NCBI RefSeq assembly: GCF_900105905.1
Contig: NZ_FNSV01000005.1
Span: 4,960,001-5,024,000 of the forward strand
Direction of reading: 5' to 3'
Source: Rhodococcus koreensis
GTDB taxonomy: Bacteria; Actinomycetota; Actinomycetes; Mycobacteriales; Mycobacteriaceae
DNA length: 64,000 bases
Shown: positions 32,223-40,846 of the stretch, one piece after another
Position numbering within the stretch: position 1 is the first letter of the stretch
How the letters are laid out: each line of letters starts with the position of its first letter
Notes under the pieces: model-generated
Seen by the model: the letters and a program-made list of their open reading frames with translations, nothing else
Database searches by the model: none
Told to the model about the DNA's origin: nothing
Position numbers and translations under genes: made by a program

Positions 32223-33676
32223 TGTCGGTCGCAAGTGCATCACCGGGGGCGCAGTTTCCCAGTCCACCCGGCGGGTTCGCGCCAGCCCCCGTGCAGTCGA
32301 CGCGCCGGGGCACCGAGCTGATCCTGATCGGTTTCGCGATCCTGATCACCACGATCTCGCTGGTGCTGGTGGAGGCCAGCCAGGAACAGAGCATCACCTG
32401 GGACCTCGCCAAGTACGCCGCCGCCTACTCGGCGCTGTTCCTGATCGCGCATCTCGCGGTGCGCCGGTTCGCGCCGTACGCCGACCCCCTGATCCTGCCG
32501 ATCGTCGCGCTGCTCAACGGACTCGGCCTGGTGCTGATCCACCGGCTCGACCTCGCCGACGCACAGTCCGCCGCCTACTTCGGGCTGCCCGTCCCGTCGC
32601 CGGACGCCAACCAGCAGGTGCTGTGGACGACGCTGGCCATCGCCGGTTTCGTGGCCGTGCTGGTGCTGCTCAAGGACTACCGCCTCCTCGCCCGCTACAG
32701 CTACACCCTGGGCCTCGCCGGACTGGTGTTCCTCGCCATCCCGGCGATCCTGCCGTCGAGCTTCTCCGAGGTGAACGGCGCGAAGATCTGGATCCGCCTC
32801 CCCGGCTTCAGCATTCAGCCCGGCGAGTTCGCGAAGATCCTTCTGATCATCTTCTTCGCCTCCGTCCTCGTCGCGAAGCGCGACCTGTTCACCACCGCGG
32901 GCAAGCACGTGTTCGGCATCGACCTTCCCCGTGCCCGCGACCTCGGGCCCATCCTCGTCGCGTGGATGGTGTCGGTGGGTGTGCTGGTGCTGGAGAAGGA
33001 CCTCGGCACGTCGCTGCTGCTGTTCAGCACCGTGCTCGTGATGCTCTACATCGCCACCGAACGCGTCGGATGGCTGCTCATCGGTGTCGGACTGCTCGGC
33101 ATCGGTTTCTTCTTCGCGTACCAGTTGTTCGGCCACGTCCGGGTCCGGGTCAGCACCTGGCTCGACCCGCTGGCCGACTACAACAACACCGGCTACCAGA
33201 TCTCGCAGTCGCTGTTCGGGCTCGCGACCGGTGGCGTCGCGGGGACGGGGCTCGGCAGCGGCAGGCCCGCCCAGGTGCCGTTCGCGAAGACCGACTTCAT
33301 CGTCGCGACGATCGGCGAGGAACTCGGACTCATCGGTCTCGCCGCCGTCCTGATGCTGTTCCTGATCCTCGTCATCCGCGGCCTGCGCACCGCACTCGCC
33401 GTCCGCGACAGCTTCGGCAAGCTCCTCGCCGCCGGTCTGTCGTTCACGATCGCGGTGCAGGTGTTCGTGGTGGTCGGCGGCGTCACCAAACTGATCCCCC
33501 TCACCGGTCTGACCACGCCGTTCATGTCGTACGGTGGGTCGTCCCTGCTCGCCAACTACCTCCTGCTCGCGATCCTCATCAAGATCTCCGACGCTGCCCG
33601 TGAGCCGGCCGTCCCGAAGAAGAAGGGCCCCGCACCCATCGCCGACGCCCCGACCGAGATGGTGCCGCGCTCATGA
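32222..33676 (+). CDS. rodA: RodA: SEDS peptidoglycan glycosyltransferase
   Basis: A 484-residue polytopic protein with about ten to twelve membrane segments. The SEDS signature is clear: the FSIQPGEFAKI loop, the aspartate in LEKDLGTSLLLF that is needed for glycosyltransfer, and GLTTPFMSYGGSSLLANY near the C-terminus. It polymerises lipid II into glycan strands and pairs with the PbpA transpeptidase encoded next. The C-terminus carries KKKGP and an acidic tail. It overlaps pstP by one base and pbpA by four, consistent with coupled translation. Confidence 0.95.
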   Translation: MSVASASPGAQFPSPPGGFAPAPVQSTRRGTELILIGFAILITTISLVLVEASQEQSITWDLAKYAAAYSALFLIAHLAVRRFAPYADPLILPIVALLNGLGLVLIHRLDLADAQSAAYFGLPVPSPDANQQVLWTTLAIAGFVAVLVLLKDYRLLARYSYTLGLAGLVFLAIPAILPSSFSEVNGAKIWIRLPGFSIQPGEFAKILLIIFFASVLVAKRDLFTTAGKHVFGIDLPRARDLGPILVAWMVSVGVLVLEKDLGTSLLLFSTVLVMLYIATERVGWLLIGVGLLGIGFFFAYQLFGHVRVRVSTWLDPLADYNNTGYQISQSLFGLATGGVAGTGLGSGRPAQVPFAKTDFIVATIGEELGLIGLAAVLMLFLILVIRGLRTALAVRDSFGKLLAAGLSFTIAVQVFVVVGGVTKLIPLTGLTTPFMSYGGSSLLANYLLLAILIKISDAAREPAVPKKKGPAPIADAPTEMVPRS

Positions 33677-35160
33677 ACACACCGCTGCGTCGTGTCGCGA
33701 TCGCCGTCATGGTGATGGTGGTCGCCCTCCTCGCCAACGCCACCTACGTCCAGGTCATCAAGGCGGACAACCTGCGGGCCGATCCGCGGAACTCGCGCGT
33801 GCTGCTCGACGAGTACTCGCGTCAGCGCGGCCAGATCTCGGCCGCCGGGCAGGTGCTCGCGGCATCCGTGCCGACCGACGACCGCTACAAGTACCTGCGC
33901 ACCTACCCGCCGAACCCGGCGGCGCCGTCGAGCCCGCTGGCCAACGCACCGGTCACCGGTTTCTACTCCATGCAGTACGGCAGCACCGGACTCGAGCGGT
34001 CCGAGGACCCGGTCCTCAACGGTTCCGACAACCGGCTGTTCGGGCGTCGCTTCTTCGACCTCGTGTCCGGACGCGACCCGCGCGGCGGCAACGTGGTGAG
34101 CACCATCAACCCGGTGATGCAGCAGGTGGCGTACGACGAACTGACCGCGAAGGGCTACACCGGTTCGGTCGTGGCGATCGAGCCGAGCACCGGACGCATC
34201 CTCACGATGGTGAGCACCCCGAGCTACGACCCCAACTCGCTCGCTAGCCACGACGGCACCGAGACGACGCAGGCGTGGGAGGCCCTGAACGCCGACCCGG
34301 AGAAGCCGCTGATCAACCGCGCGGTGTCGCAGACGTACCCGCCCGGTTCCACGTTCAAGGTGGTGGTCACCGCCGCCGCGCTCGCCGCCGGAACCACCCC
34401 CGACACCCAGCTGACCGCGGCCCCGCAGATCACCCTTCCCGGCACGTCGACGACGCTCGAGAACTACAACGGCTCCACGTGTGGCGGCGCACCCACCGCG
34501 TCGCTGCGGGAGGCGTTCGCGCGGTCCTGCAACACGGCGTTCGTCGAACTCGGTATCAAGACCGGAGCCGACGCAGTCGGCGACCAGGCCAGTGCACTCG
34601 GCATCGGCGGGCAGATGCCCGGCGTCCCGTTCCCCGTCGCCGACAGCACCATCGGGTCGATCCCCGACGACGCCGCGCTCGGCCAGAGCAGCATCGGCCA
34701 GCGTGACGTGGCGCTCACCCCGCTGCAGAACGCGATGATCGCGGCTACCGTCGCCAACGGTGGAGTGCGCATGCAACCACAGCTGGTGTCGGAACTGCAG
34801 GGCCCGGACCTGTCCAACCTCGCGACCACCAACCCGGTGTCCGAAGGCCAGGCGATGTCGTCCCAGGTGGCGGCTACCCTGACCGATCTGATGATCGGTT
34901 CCGAGAACAACACCAGCGGCGAGGGCAAGATCCCGGGCGTCCAGATCGCGTCCAAGACGGGCACCGCCGAGCACGGAACCGACCCACGGAACACCCCGCC
35001 CCACGCCTGGTACATCGGATTCGCACCCGCCCAGAACCCGACCGTGGCCATCGCGGTCATCGTCGAGGACGGCGGAGATCGTGCACTGGCCGCAACCGGC
35101 GGCTCGGTGGCTGCACCTATCGGCCGTGCCGTCATCGCAGCCGGACTACAAGGGGGCTGA
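33673..35160 (+). CDS. pbpA: PbpA: class B penicillin-binding protein (transpeptidase)
   Basis: A 495-residue class B PBP. A single N-terminal membrane anchor (AIAVMVMVVALLANATYVQVIKA) leads to the dimerisation region and a transpeptidase domain with PGSTFK (active-site serine), SCN, and KTGTAEHG. It cross-links peptidoglycan strands made by RodA, and mycobacterial PbpA is a target of PknB. Beta-lactams would acylate the STFK serine. The start overlaps rodA (ATGA), and pknA begins two bases after the stop. Confidence 0.95.
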   Translation: MNTPLRRVAIAVMVMVVALLANATYVQVIKADNLRADPRNSRVLLDEYSRQRGQISAAGQVLAASVPTDDRYKYLRTYPPNPAAPSSPLANAPVTGFYSMQYGSTGLERSEDPVLNGSDNRLFGRRFFDLVSGRDPRGGNVVSTINPVMQQVAYDELTAKGYTGSVVAIEPSTGRILTMVSTPSYDPNSLASHDGTETTQAWEALNADPEKPLINRAVSQTYPPGSTFKVVVTAAALAAGTTPDTQLTAAPQITLPGTSTTLENYNGSTCGGAPTASLREAFARSCNTAFVELGIKTGADAVGDQASALGIGGQMPGVPFPVADSTIGSIPDDAALGQSSIGQRDVALTPLQNAMIAATVANGGVRMQPQLVSELQGPDLSNLATTNPVSEGQAMSSQVAATLTDLMIGSENNTSGEGKIPGVQIASKTGTAEHGTDPRNTPPHAWYIGFAPAQNPTVAIAVIVEDGGDRALAATGGSVAAPIGRAVIAAGLQGG

Positions 35161-35162
35161 TT

Positions 35163-36551
35163 GTGGCACTGAACAACGGCGCGCTGATCGCCAATCGATA
35201 CCGCCTGATCCGGCTCATCGCCACGGGCGGAATGGGACAGGTCTGGGAAGCGACCGACAACCGGCTCAACCGTCGTGTCGCGGTGAAGGTTCTGAAGTCC
35301 GAGTTCTCTTCCGACCCGGAGTTCGTCGAACGGTTCCGCTTCGAGGCGCGCACCACCGCGCAGCTGAACCATTCCGGCATCGCCGGGATCTACGACTACG
35401 GCGAGGTCCGCGACGCCACTGGCGACTCCACCGCCTACCTGGTGATGGAACTCGTCAACGGTGAGCCGCTCAACGCCGTCCTCGCGCGGGTGGGCCGTCT
35501 CGCGGTGCCGCACGCACTGGACATGCTCGAGCAGACCGGGCGGGCGCTGCAGGTGGCGCACGACGCCGGAGTCGTGCACCGCGACGTGAAACCGGGCAAC
35601 ATCCTGATCACCCCCACCGGTCAGGTGAAGATCACCGACTTCGGCATCGCCAAGGCCGTGGAGAACTCGCCGGTCACGCGCACCGGCATGGTGATGGGCA
35701 CCGCCCAGTACATCGCCCCCGAGCAGGCGCTCGGCCAGGACGCGACCGCGGCCAGCGACGTGTACTCTCTCGGCATCGTCGGCTACGAAGCGCTGTCGGG
35801 ACGGCGCCCGTTCATCGGCGACGGGGCCATCACGGTGGCGATGAAGCACGTGCAGGAGGCGCCGGCACCGTTGCCGAACGACCTGCCGCCGAACATCCGC
35901 GAGCTCATCGACATCACGATCGCGAAGGATCCGAGCACCCGCTACGCCAGCGGCGGAGAGTTCGCCGACGCGGTCGCGGCGGTCCGGGCCGGCAGGCGGC
36001 CTCCGCCGCCGGGTGTGTCGGGCACGGGGGCGGCGCGGGTGCTGCCCCCGCCGATGACCGGTGCGACCCAGATGATGCCGCCTTCGCAGACCGCGTACGC
36101 GGGACCGGTCACCGGGCAGGTGCCGCCGGACGACGCGAACGGTGACGGCAAGAAAGGCGGGTTGACCAGCGGCCAGAAGGCCGTGGCCTGGGGTGCAGGT
36201 GGTTTGATCCTGCTGGCGGCGATCATCGCGCTCGCACTCGTCCTGTTCGACGGTGGTGACACGAAGGACCCGACGTCGCCTGCGATCACATCCTCGCTGC
36301 GGACGATCACGACGACACCGCGGCCGACGACCACGACGACGACCGAGGAAGAGACGTACACCACCGAGCCGACGTACACGACGACGACCACCCCGCCGCC
36401 GCCGACCACGACGACCACCACCCAGCCGCCGACCACGACGACGACAGAGCCGACGACGACTACCACCACGACCACCACCGCACCCACGACGACGACCACG
36501 ACGACCACGTCGGAGGAGTCAACTACTCCGACCCCACAAGGACAGCCATGA
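35163..36551 (+). CDS. pknA: PknA: Ser/Thr protein kinase
   Basis: A 462-residue transmembrane kinase. The N-terminal domain has all Hanks motifs: ATGGMGQVWEA, VAVKVLK, VHRDVKPGNIL, DFGIAKA and an activation loop with VTRTGMVMGTAQY followed by APEQ. A juxtamembrane linker leads to one membrane segment (GAGGLILLAAIIALALVLF) and an extracellular tail made almost entirely of Thr/Pro runs, with no PASTA domain. Together with PknB it controls cell shape and division, including targets such as Wag31 and the PBP/SEDS machinery. GTG 35163 has AGGGGG 6 bases upstream. Confidence 0.95.
   Translation: MALNNGALIANRYRLIRLIATGGMGQVWEATDNRLNRRVAVKVLKSEFSSDPEFVERFRFEARTTAQLNHSGIAGIYDYGEVRDATGDSTAYLVMELVNGEPLNAVLARVGRLAVPHALDMLEQTGRALQVAHDAGVVHRDVKPGNILITPTGQVKITDFGIAKAVENSPVTRTGMVMGTAQYIAPEQALGQDATAASDVYSLGIVGYEALSGRRPFIGDGAITVAMKHVQEAPAPLPNDLPPNIRELIDITIAKDPSTRYASGGEFADAVAAVRAGRRPPPPGVSGTGAARVLPPPMTGATQMMPPSQTAYAGPVTGQVPPDDANGDGKKGGLTSGQKAVAWGAGGLILLAAIIALALVLFDGGDTKDPTSPAITSSLRTITTTPRPTTTTTTEEETYTTEPTYTTTTTPPPPTTTTTTQPPTTTTTEPTTTTTTTTTAPTTTTTTTTSEESTTPTPQGQP
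36300..36525 (+). repeat. Thr/Pro codon tract in the PknA extracellular tail
   Basis: ACG/ACC codon runs, broken by CCG and a few acidic codons, dominate this stretch. The encoded extracellular tail is nearly all threonine and proline, so it is probably an O-glycosylated stalk through the cell wall. Slippage could change its length. Confidence 0.7.
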
Positions 36552-38467
36552 CGACACCGCGCAACCTCTCCTCACGCTACGAGCTGGGTGAGATTCTCGG
36601 CTTCGGTGGCATGTCCGAGGTCCACCTCGCCCGGGACGTCCGGCTCAGCCGCGATGTCGCGATCAAGGTCCTGCGTGCCGACCTGGCCCGCGACCCCACG
36701 TTCTACCTGCGGTTCCGCCGCGAGGCGCAGAACGCGGCGGCGCTGAACCATCCGGCGATCGTGGCCGTCTACGACACCGGCGAGGCGGAAACCGACGCGG
36801 GACCGCTGCCGTACATCGTGATGGAGTACGTCGACGGCGACACGTTGCGGGACATCGTGCGCGGCGAGGGTCCGATGGCGCCGCGCCGGGCGATGGAAGT
36901 CATTTCGGACGTGTGCGCGGCGCTCGACTTCAGCCACCGAAACGGCATCGTGCACCGTGACGTGAAGCCCGCCAACGTGATGATCAACCGTGCGGGCGCG
37001 GTGAAGGTGATGGACTTCGGCATCGCGCGGGCGATCTCCGACGCGTCCAGCCCCATGACGCAGACGGCCGCCGTGATCGGCACCGCCCAGTACCTCTCGC
37101 CCGAGCAGGCGCGCGGCGAGCAGGTCGACGCCCGGTCGGACGTGTACTCGCTCGGTTGCGTGCTGTTCGAGATCCTCACCGGCGAACCCCCGTTCAAGGG
37201 TGATTCCCCGGTCGCGGTCGCGTACCAGCACGTGCGGGAGGACCCGCAGACGCCGTCCGTGGTCAACCCGGACATTCCGCGTGAGCTCGACTCGGTGATC
37301 CTCAAGGCGATGAGCAAGAACCCCGCCAACCGCTACCAGACCGCCGCGGACATGCGCAGCGACCTGGTCCGGGTTCTCGGCGGGCAGCGCCCCAGCGCGC
37401 CGATGGTCATGAGCGACGAGGACCGCACCACGATCCTCGGTGCCGTCGACTCCGGCGCCGGACACTACCGGCGTCCGCAGACCGCCACCCAGGCGACGGC
37501 GACGAAGACGGACGGCGGCGAACCCGACAAGAAGAAGAACCCGATGCGGCTGGCACTGATGGCGCTGGGCGCCCTCATCGTCGTCGGCATCGTCGGCGCG
37601 TTCCTGTGGTCCGTGGGCCCGGGCTCGAAGGCTGATCAGGTGACCATGCCGGACGTCACGAACCAGGCGGCCGACGACGCCGAGACCACGCTGCAGAACC
37701 TCGGCTTCCGCGTCTCCCGTCAGCAGAAACCCGACGCCGTCGTGGCGACCGGCAACGTCATCACCACCCGGCCCGTCGGCGGTGTGCAGGTGGACGAGGG
37801 CAGCACGATCACCCTCGAGGTGTCGTCGGGCCCCGAACAGGTGAAGGTCCCGCGGCTCGCGGGTCTGACCCAGCAGGAAGCCCAGCAGGAACTGAACGCG
37901 GTCGGTCTGCGGCTCGACACCGCCGTCGCCCGCGCACCGTCCGACGCCTCCGACGTCGACAAGGTGATCCAGCAGAACCCGTCCTCCGGCGCGAGCATCT
38001 CCCTCGACTCCGAGGTCGCCGTCACGCTGGGCACCGGACCCGAGCAGATCCGCATCCCCGACGTCACCGGCCAGAAGGTCGAGGTCGCGCAGGCGAACAT
38101 CGAGGGCGCCGGCTTCAAGGTGCAGATCCAGAACATCGATTCCGGTGTGCCCAAGGGACAGGTCGTCTCCACCGATCCCGTCGGCGGCTCCACCGCCGCC
38201 AAGGGCGACACCATCCAGATCCGGGTGTCGAACGGCAACAACATCGAGATGCCCGACCTGACGGGCAAGACGGTGTCGCAGGCACTCGCAGAGCTGCGCA
38301 GCGCCGGCTGGAGCGGGTCGTCGGCCTCGCTGAATCAGACGCAGACGTCCACGCTGGACCCGGAGATGGTCGGCAAGATCATCAGCCAGGAACAGCCGCC
38401 GGGATCGGAAATCACCAAGAACGCTGTCGTCTCGGTCGGTGTCGGCGCGCTCGGCATCCCGCGGTAG
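36548..38467 (+). CDS. pknB: PknB: Ser/Thr protein kinase with four PASTA domains
   Basis: A 639-residue receptor kinase. The kinase domain (residues 1-280) has FGGMSEVHLA, VAIKVLR, VHRDVKPANVM, DFGIARA and an activation loop TQTAAVIGTAQYLSPEQ with phosphorylatable threonines. One membrane segment (LALMALGALIVVGIVGAFLW) precedes four PASTA repeats, starting near VTMPDVTNQ, VKVPRLAGL, IRIPDVTGQ and IEMPDLTGK, which bind muropeptides or lipid II. PknB is the master growth kinase, acting on PbpA, FhaA/MurJ and CwlM in mycobacteria. Start overlaps pknA (ATGA). A strong hairpin ends the operon. Confidence 0.96.
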   Translation: MTTPRNLSSRYELGEILGFGGMSEVHLARDVRLSRDVAIKVLRADLARDPTFYLRFRREAQNAAALNHPAIVAVYDTGEAETDAGPLPYIVMEYVDGDTLRDIVRGEGPMAPRRAMEVISDVCAALDFSHRNGIVHRDVKPANVMINRAGAVKVMDFGIARAISDASSPMTQTAAVIGTAQYLSPEQARGEQVDARSDVYSLGCVLFEILTGEPPFKGDSPVAVAYQHVREDPQTPSVVNPDIPRELDSVILKAMSKNPANRYQTAADMRSDLVRVLGGQRPSAPMVMSDEDRTTILGAVDSGAGHYRRPQTATQATATKTDGGEPDKKKNPMRLALMALGALIVVGIVGAFLWSVGPGSKADQVTMPDVTNQAADDAETTLQNLGFRVSRQQKPDAVVATGNVITTRPVGGVQVDEGSTITLEVSSGPEQVKVPRLAGLTQQEAQQELNAVGLRLDTAVARAPSDASDVDKVIQQNPSSGASISLDSEVAVTLGTGPEQIRIPDVTGQKVEVAQANIEGAGFKVQIQNIDSGVPKGQVVSTDPVGGSTAAKGDTIQIRVSNGNNIEMPDLTGKTVSQALAELRSAGWSGSSASLNQTQTSTLDPEMVGKIISQEQPPGSEITKNAVVSVGVGALGIPR

Positions 38468-38479
38468 GCGGCTCCGCCG

Positions 38480-38525
38480 CCCGTGCGTGGTTGAGGAGTC
38501 TCTGGACTCGTCAACCACTCACGGG
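38480..38525. terminator. Bidirectional hairpin between pknB and trpG
   Basis: Long arms from 38480 and ending 38525 pair as CCCGTG-GTGGTTGA-GAGTC with their complements, with two small mismatches, around a TCTG loop. It lies 12 bases after pknB and 2 bases after trpG, which converge on it, so it should stop both transcripts. Confidence 0.75.
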
Positions 38526-38527
38526 TG

Positions 38528-39181
38528 CTATGCGCCCAATGCCTGCGCGACCTCGGCTTCGAGGGTGGCGACGAGGGATTCCTTGGGGGCGTCGCCGCAG
38601 ACGGTGAGCCAGTTGGCAAGCATCCGGTGCCCGCCCTCGGTGAGCACCGACTCCGGGTGGAACTGGACGCCGTGGATCGGCAGTTCCCGGTGCCGCATCG
38701 CCATGACGATGCCACTGTCGGTGTGCGCGGTGACCTCGAGTTCGTCCGGGATGGTGTCTTCCAGGACGGTCAGCGAGTGGTAGCGCGTGGCGGTGAACGG
38801 GTCGGGCAGACCCGCGAGAACACCCTCGCCGGTGTGGTGGACGATGCTGGTCTTGCCGTGCAGGAGTTCGGGCGCCCTGTCGACGGTCGCGCCGAACGCG
38901 GCGCCGATCGCCTGGTGTCCGAGGCACACCCCGAGTAGCGGCGTGCCGGCCGCGGCGCATGCCGTGACCAGGTCCATCGTCGCTCCGGCGCGCTGCGGTG
39001 TGCCGGGGCCGGGGCTCAGGAGAATGCCGTCGAACTCGGCCGCTGCGGCCGCGATCGCGTCGGGCCCGGTGAGGTTCGGATCGTCGTTGCGCCAGACCAC
39101 TGCCCGGGTTCCCAGCTGTCCGAGGTACTGGACCAGGTTGAACACGAAGCTGTCGTAGTTGTCGACGACGAGAATCCTCAT
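38528..39181 (-). CDS. trpG: Glutamine amidotransferase component of anthranilate/aminodeoxychorismate synthase
   Basis: A 217-residue class I glutamine amidotransferase. VVDNYDSFVFNLVQYL, the oxyanion motif LLSPGPGTP, the nucleophile in LLGVCLGHQAIG and the catalytic histidine and glutamate in VQFHPESVLTEGG are complete. It supplies ammonia to a TrpE or PabB partner that is not in the window, so it may serve tryptophan or folate synthesis or both. The place next to pknB matches Rv0013 of M. tuberculosis, annotated trpG. The ATG at 39181 has TACCCT 6 bases upstream and no ribosome-binding site. Confidence 0.92.
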   Translation of the reverse strand: MRILVVDNYDSFVFNLVQYLGQLGTRAVVWRNDDPNLTGPDAIAAAAAEFDGILLSPGPGTPQRAGATMDLVTACAAAGTPLLGVCLGHQAIGAAFGATVDRAPELLHGKTSIVHHTGEGVLAGLPDPFTATRYHSLTVLEDTIPDELEVTAHTDSGIVMAMRHRELPIHGVQFHPESVLTEGGHRMLANWLTVCGDAPKESLVATLEAEVAQALGA

Positions 39182-39235
39182 GGGAGCAGGGTATTCTGCT
39201 CGCCCCGAGCCCCGCACGGCCGGGGACCGTTCACG

Positions 39236-39937
39236 TCAGTGGCCCGCGTACCCGGGCACGGACAATTGGCCGGACGCGGCCTCCGAGTAGCCGAGGCCGA
39301 ATCGCGTCGCGTACTGCTTGAACACCCGGATTCCGGGTTCGTTGGCGAGTGCCGCCTCCAGTCGCGCCGGATCCCCGATCGCCGACATCACGTACGGCGG
39401 GCTGTAGGTGCGGCCGTGCAGCAGCAGCGTGTTGCCGATGCAGCGCGGCGCGGACGTGTTGACGATCCGCTGGTCCTGCATGCCGACGGCCTCGGCGCCG
39501 CCCACCCACAGCGCGTTCAGCACACTCTGGACGTCCTGCTGGTGGACGACGAGATCGTCCGGCGACGCGTCGACGGGGTACTTGCCGTCCGCGTCGCGGG
39601 GGGCGTCGGTGAGTGTGACGGTGACACCGGGGCCGGTCATCGGTGTGAGTCCGGCATCGGTGGCGAGCGCTTTGCTGTCGGCGAGCGCCTGCGCGACGCC
39701 ACTGTCGGACGCCGCCGCGTCCTGCTGCAGCGACTCCACCTGCGCCGCCAGGTTGTCGCGGGTCTCGGCCACCTGATCGGTCTCGGACTGTGCGTTCCGC
39801 ACGAGGTCGGACAACCGGGTGGAATCACCGGCACGAATCTCGTTGCCGTGCGACACCTGGCGGGTGGTGGCCACCAGCAGGCCGGCCACGAGACACACCA
39901 CCAGCACCGCGATCCGCCAGAAGATCGACCTGGTCAC
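39236..39937 (-). CDS. DUF881 family protein
   Basis: A 233-residue protein. One N-terminal membrane segment (IFWRIAVLVVCLVAGLLVATT) is followed by a coiled coil (about residues 45-85, LVRNAQSETDQVAETRDNLAAQVESLQQD) and the DUF881 domain (GLTPMTGPGVTVTLTDAP, DVQSVLNALWVGGAEAVGMQDQRI). DUF881 proteins cluster with division genes in Gram-positive bacteria; the counterpart at this place in M. tuberculosis is Rv0012. The role is not known. The start is GTG 39937. It lies 54 bases upstream of trpG on the same strand and is divergent from crgA. Confidence 0.88.
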   Translation of the reverse strand: MTRSIFWRIAVLVVCLVAGLLVATTRQVSHGNEIRAGDSTRLSDLVRNAQSETDQVAETRDNLAAQVESLQQDAAASDSGVAQALADSKALATDAGLTPMTGPGVTVTLTDAPRDADGKYPVDASPDDLVVHQQDVQSVLNALWVGGAEAVGMQDQRIVNTSAPRCIGNTLLLHGRTYSPPYVMSAIGDPARLEAALANEPGIRVFKQYATRFGLGYSEAASGQLSVPGYAGH

Positions 39938-40056
39938 CGGTGTTTCCGTCCCCTCGTCCTCGCCGCGCGAATCGCGGCTACGTTAGCGTGTACACACGCA
40001 GGTATTTCCGAATCTACCTGCCCACATTCCCGCAGAGCCGCACGAACGAGGACGTC

Positions 40057-40320
40057 ATGCCGAAGTCGAAGGTCCGAAAGAAGACCGATTACACCATCAA
40101 CCCTGCGAGCCGCACCCCGGTGAAGGTGAAGGCAGGCCCCTCGAGCACCCTGTACGTCTCGGTGATGCTCGGGTTCATGCTGGTCGGCCTGGTGTGGCTG
40201 CTCGTCTACTACCTGGCCGCCGACCAGCTCGAGTGGATGAACAACCTCGGTGCCTACAACTTCCTCATCGGATTCGGCTTCATGGTGGTCGGGCTGATCA
40301 TGACAATGCGCTGGCGTTGA
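40057..40320 (+). CDS. crgA: CrgA: cell division membrane protein
   Basis: An 87-residue protein with a basic N-terminus (MPKSKVRKKTDYTINP) and two membrane segments (LYVSVMLGFMLVGLVWLLVYYLAA and FLIGFGFMVVGLIMTMRW). This matches actinobacterial CrgA, which in mycobacteria interacts with FtsZ, FtsQ and FtsI and with CwsA, and in Streptomyces coordinates septation. CGAGGACG precedes the ATG. The position between the DUF881 and PH-domain genes is the conserved actinobacterial arrangement. Confidence 0.94.
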   Translation: MPKSKVRKKTDYTINPASRTPVKVKAGPSSTLYVSVMLGFMLVGLVWLLVYYLAADQLEWMNNLGAYNFLIGFGFMVVGLIMTMRWR

Positions 40321-40354
40321 CGATCACAATTACACGTATGTCATTCATCCCCAA

Positions 40355-40376
40355 TGTGGACAACGCCTGTGGATAG
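40355..40376 (-). promoter_or_regulatory. Two adjacent DnaA boxes
   Basis: TTGTCCACA (40355-40363, read on the minus strand) is the exact actinobacterial DnaA-box consensus. CTATCCACA (40368-40376) differs in one base. They are in the same orientation, four bases apart, and lie in the 73-base gap between crgA and the PH-domain gene, 18 bases before the latter's ATG. DnaA could repress or time this gene or titrate there. I saw no other consensus box in the window. Confidence 0.6.
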
Positions 40377-40393
40377 CCGCAGGTCGAGTGCCG

Positions 40394-40846
40394 ATGTCTG
40401 CTGACGAGGCACCGCTGGAGTGGTCGACGCCGCTCGGTGCGGTGATCGCTCTGGCCGCGGGCGGGCTCGTGTTGGGGGTCGCGGGACTGTCGGTGTCGAT
40501 CGAGCCGGCGGGCCGTGTCCTCGTATGCGTCGCCGCCCTCGGGCTGCTGCTGACCGCCGCGTCGGCGCTCCGGCAGCGCCCGCGCCTGGCCGTCGACAAG
40601 GAGGGCGGCGGCATCGTGGTGCACCGGCTGACGGGCCGCCACGGGTACACCCGTTCGCAGATCGACCGGGCGCGTCTGGTGCGGTACCCACGGCTGGGCC
40701 GTCGGGTGCCGATGCTCGAGATCGACGTCCGCACCGAGGACGGCACCGAACGCCTCCTGATCTTCGGCCGCTGGGATCTCGGCACCAATCCGGAGGACGT
40801 GTTCGATGCCCTCGCGGTGCACCGTCTGGTGGGCCGGGGTCAGTAG
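40394..40846 (+). CDS. PH-domain membrane protein (Rv0010c-like)
   Basis: A 150-residue protein with two N-terminal membrane segments (VIALAAGGLVLGVAGLSV and VLVCVAALGLLLTAASAL) and a cytoplasmic bacterial PH-like domain (RPRLAVDKEGGGIVVHRL...YTRSQIDRARLVRYPRLGRRVPMLEIDV). The matching gene in M. tuberculosis, Rv0010c, is of unknown function. ATG 40394 is preferred to GTG 40388. The last seven bases overlap the convergent rhomboid gene. Two DnaA boxes precede it, which is unusual for a gene of this kind. Confidence 0.75.
   Translation: MSADEAPLEWSTPLGAVIALAAGGLVLGVAGLSVSIEPAGRVLVCVAALGLLLTAASALRQRPRLAVDKEGGGIVVHRLTGRHGYTRSQIDRARLVRYPRLGRRVPMLEIDVRTEDGTERLLIFGRWDLGTNPEDVFDALAVHRLVGRGQ

Noticed and set aside
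36300..36525. Short repeats considered as a CRISPR array or satellite.
   Set aside because: They are ACG/ACC threonine codons in the PknA tail with no spacers.
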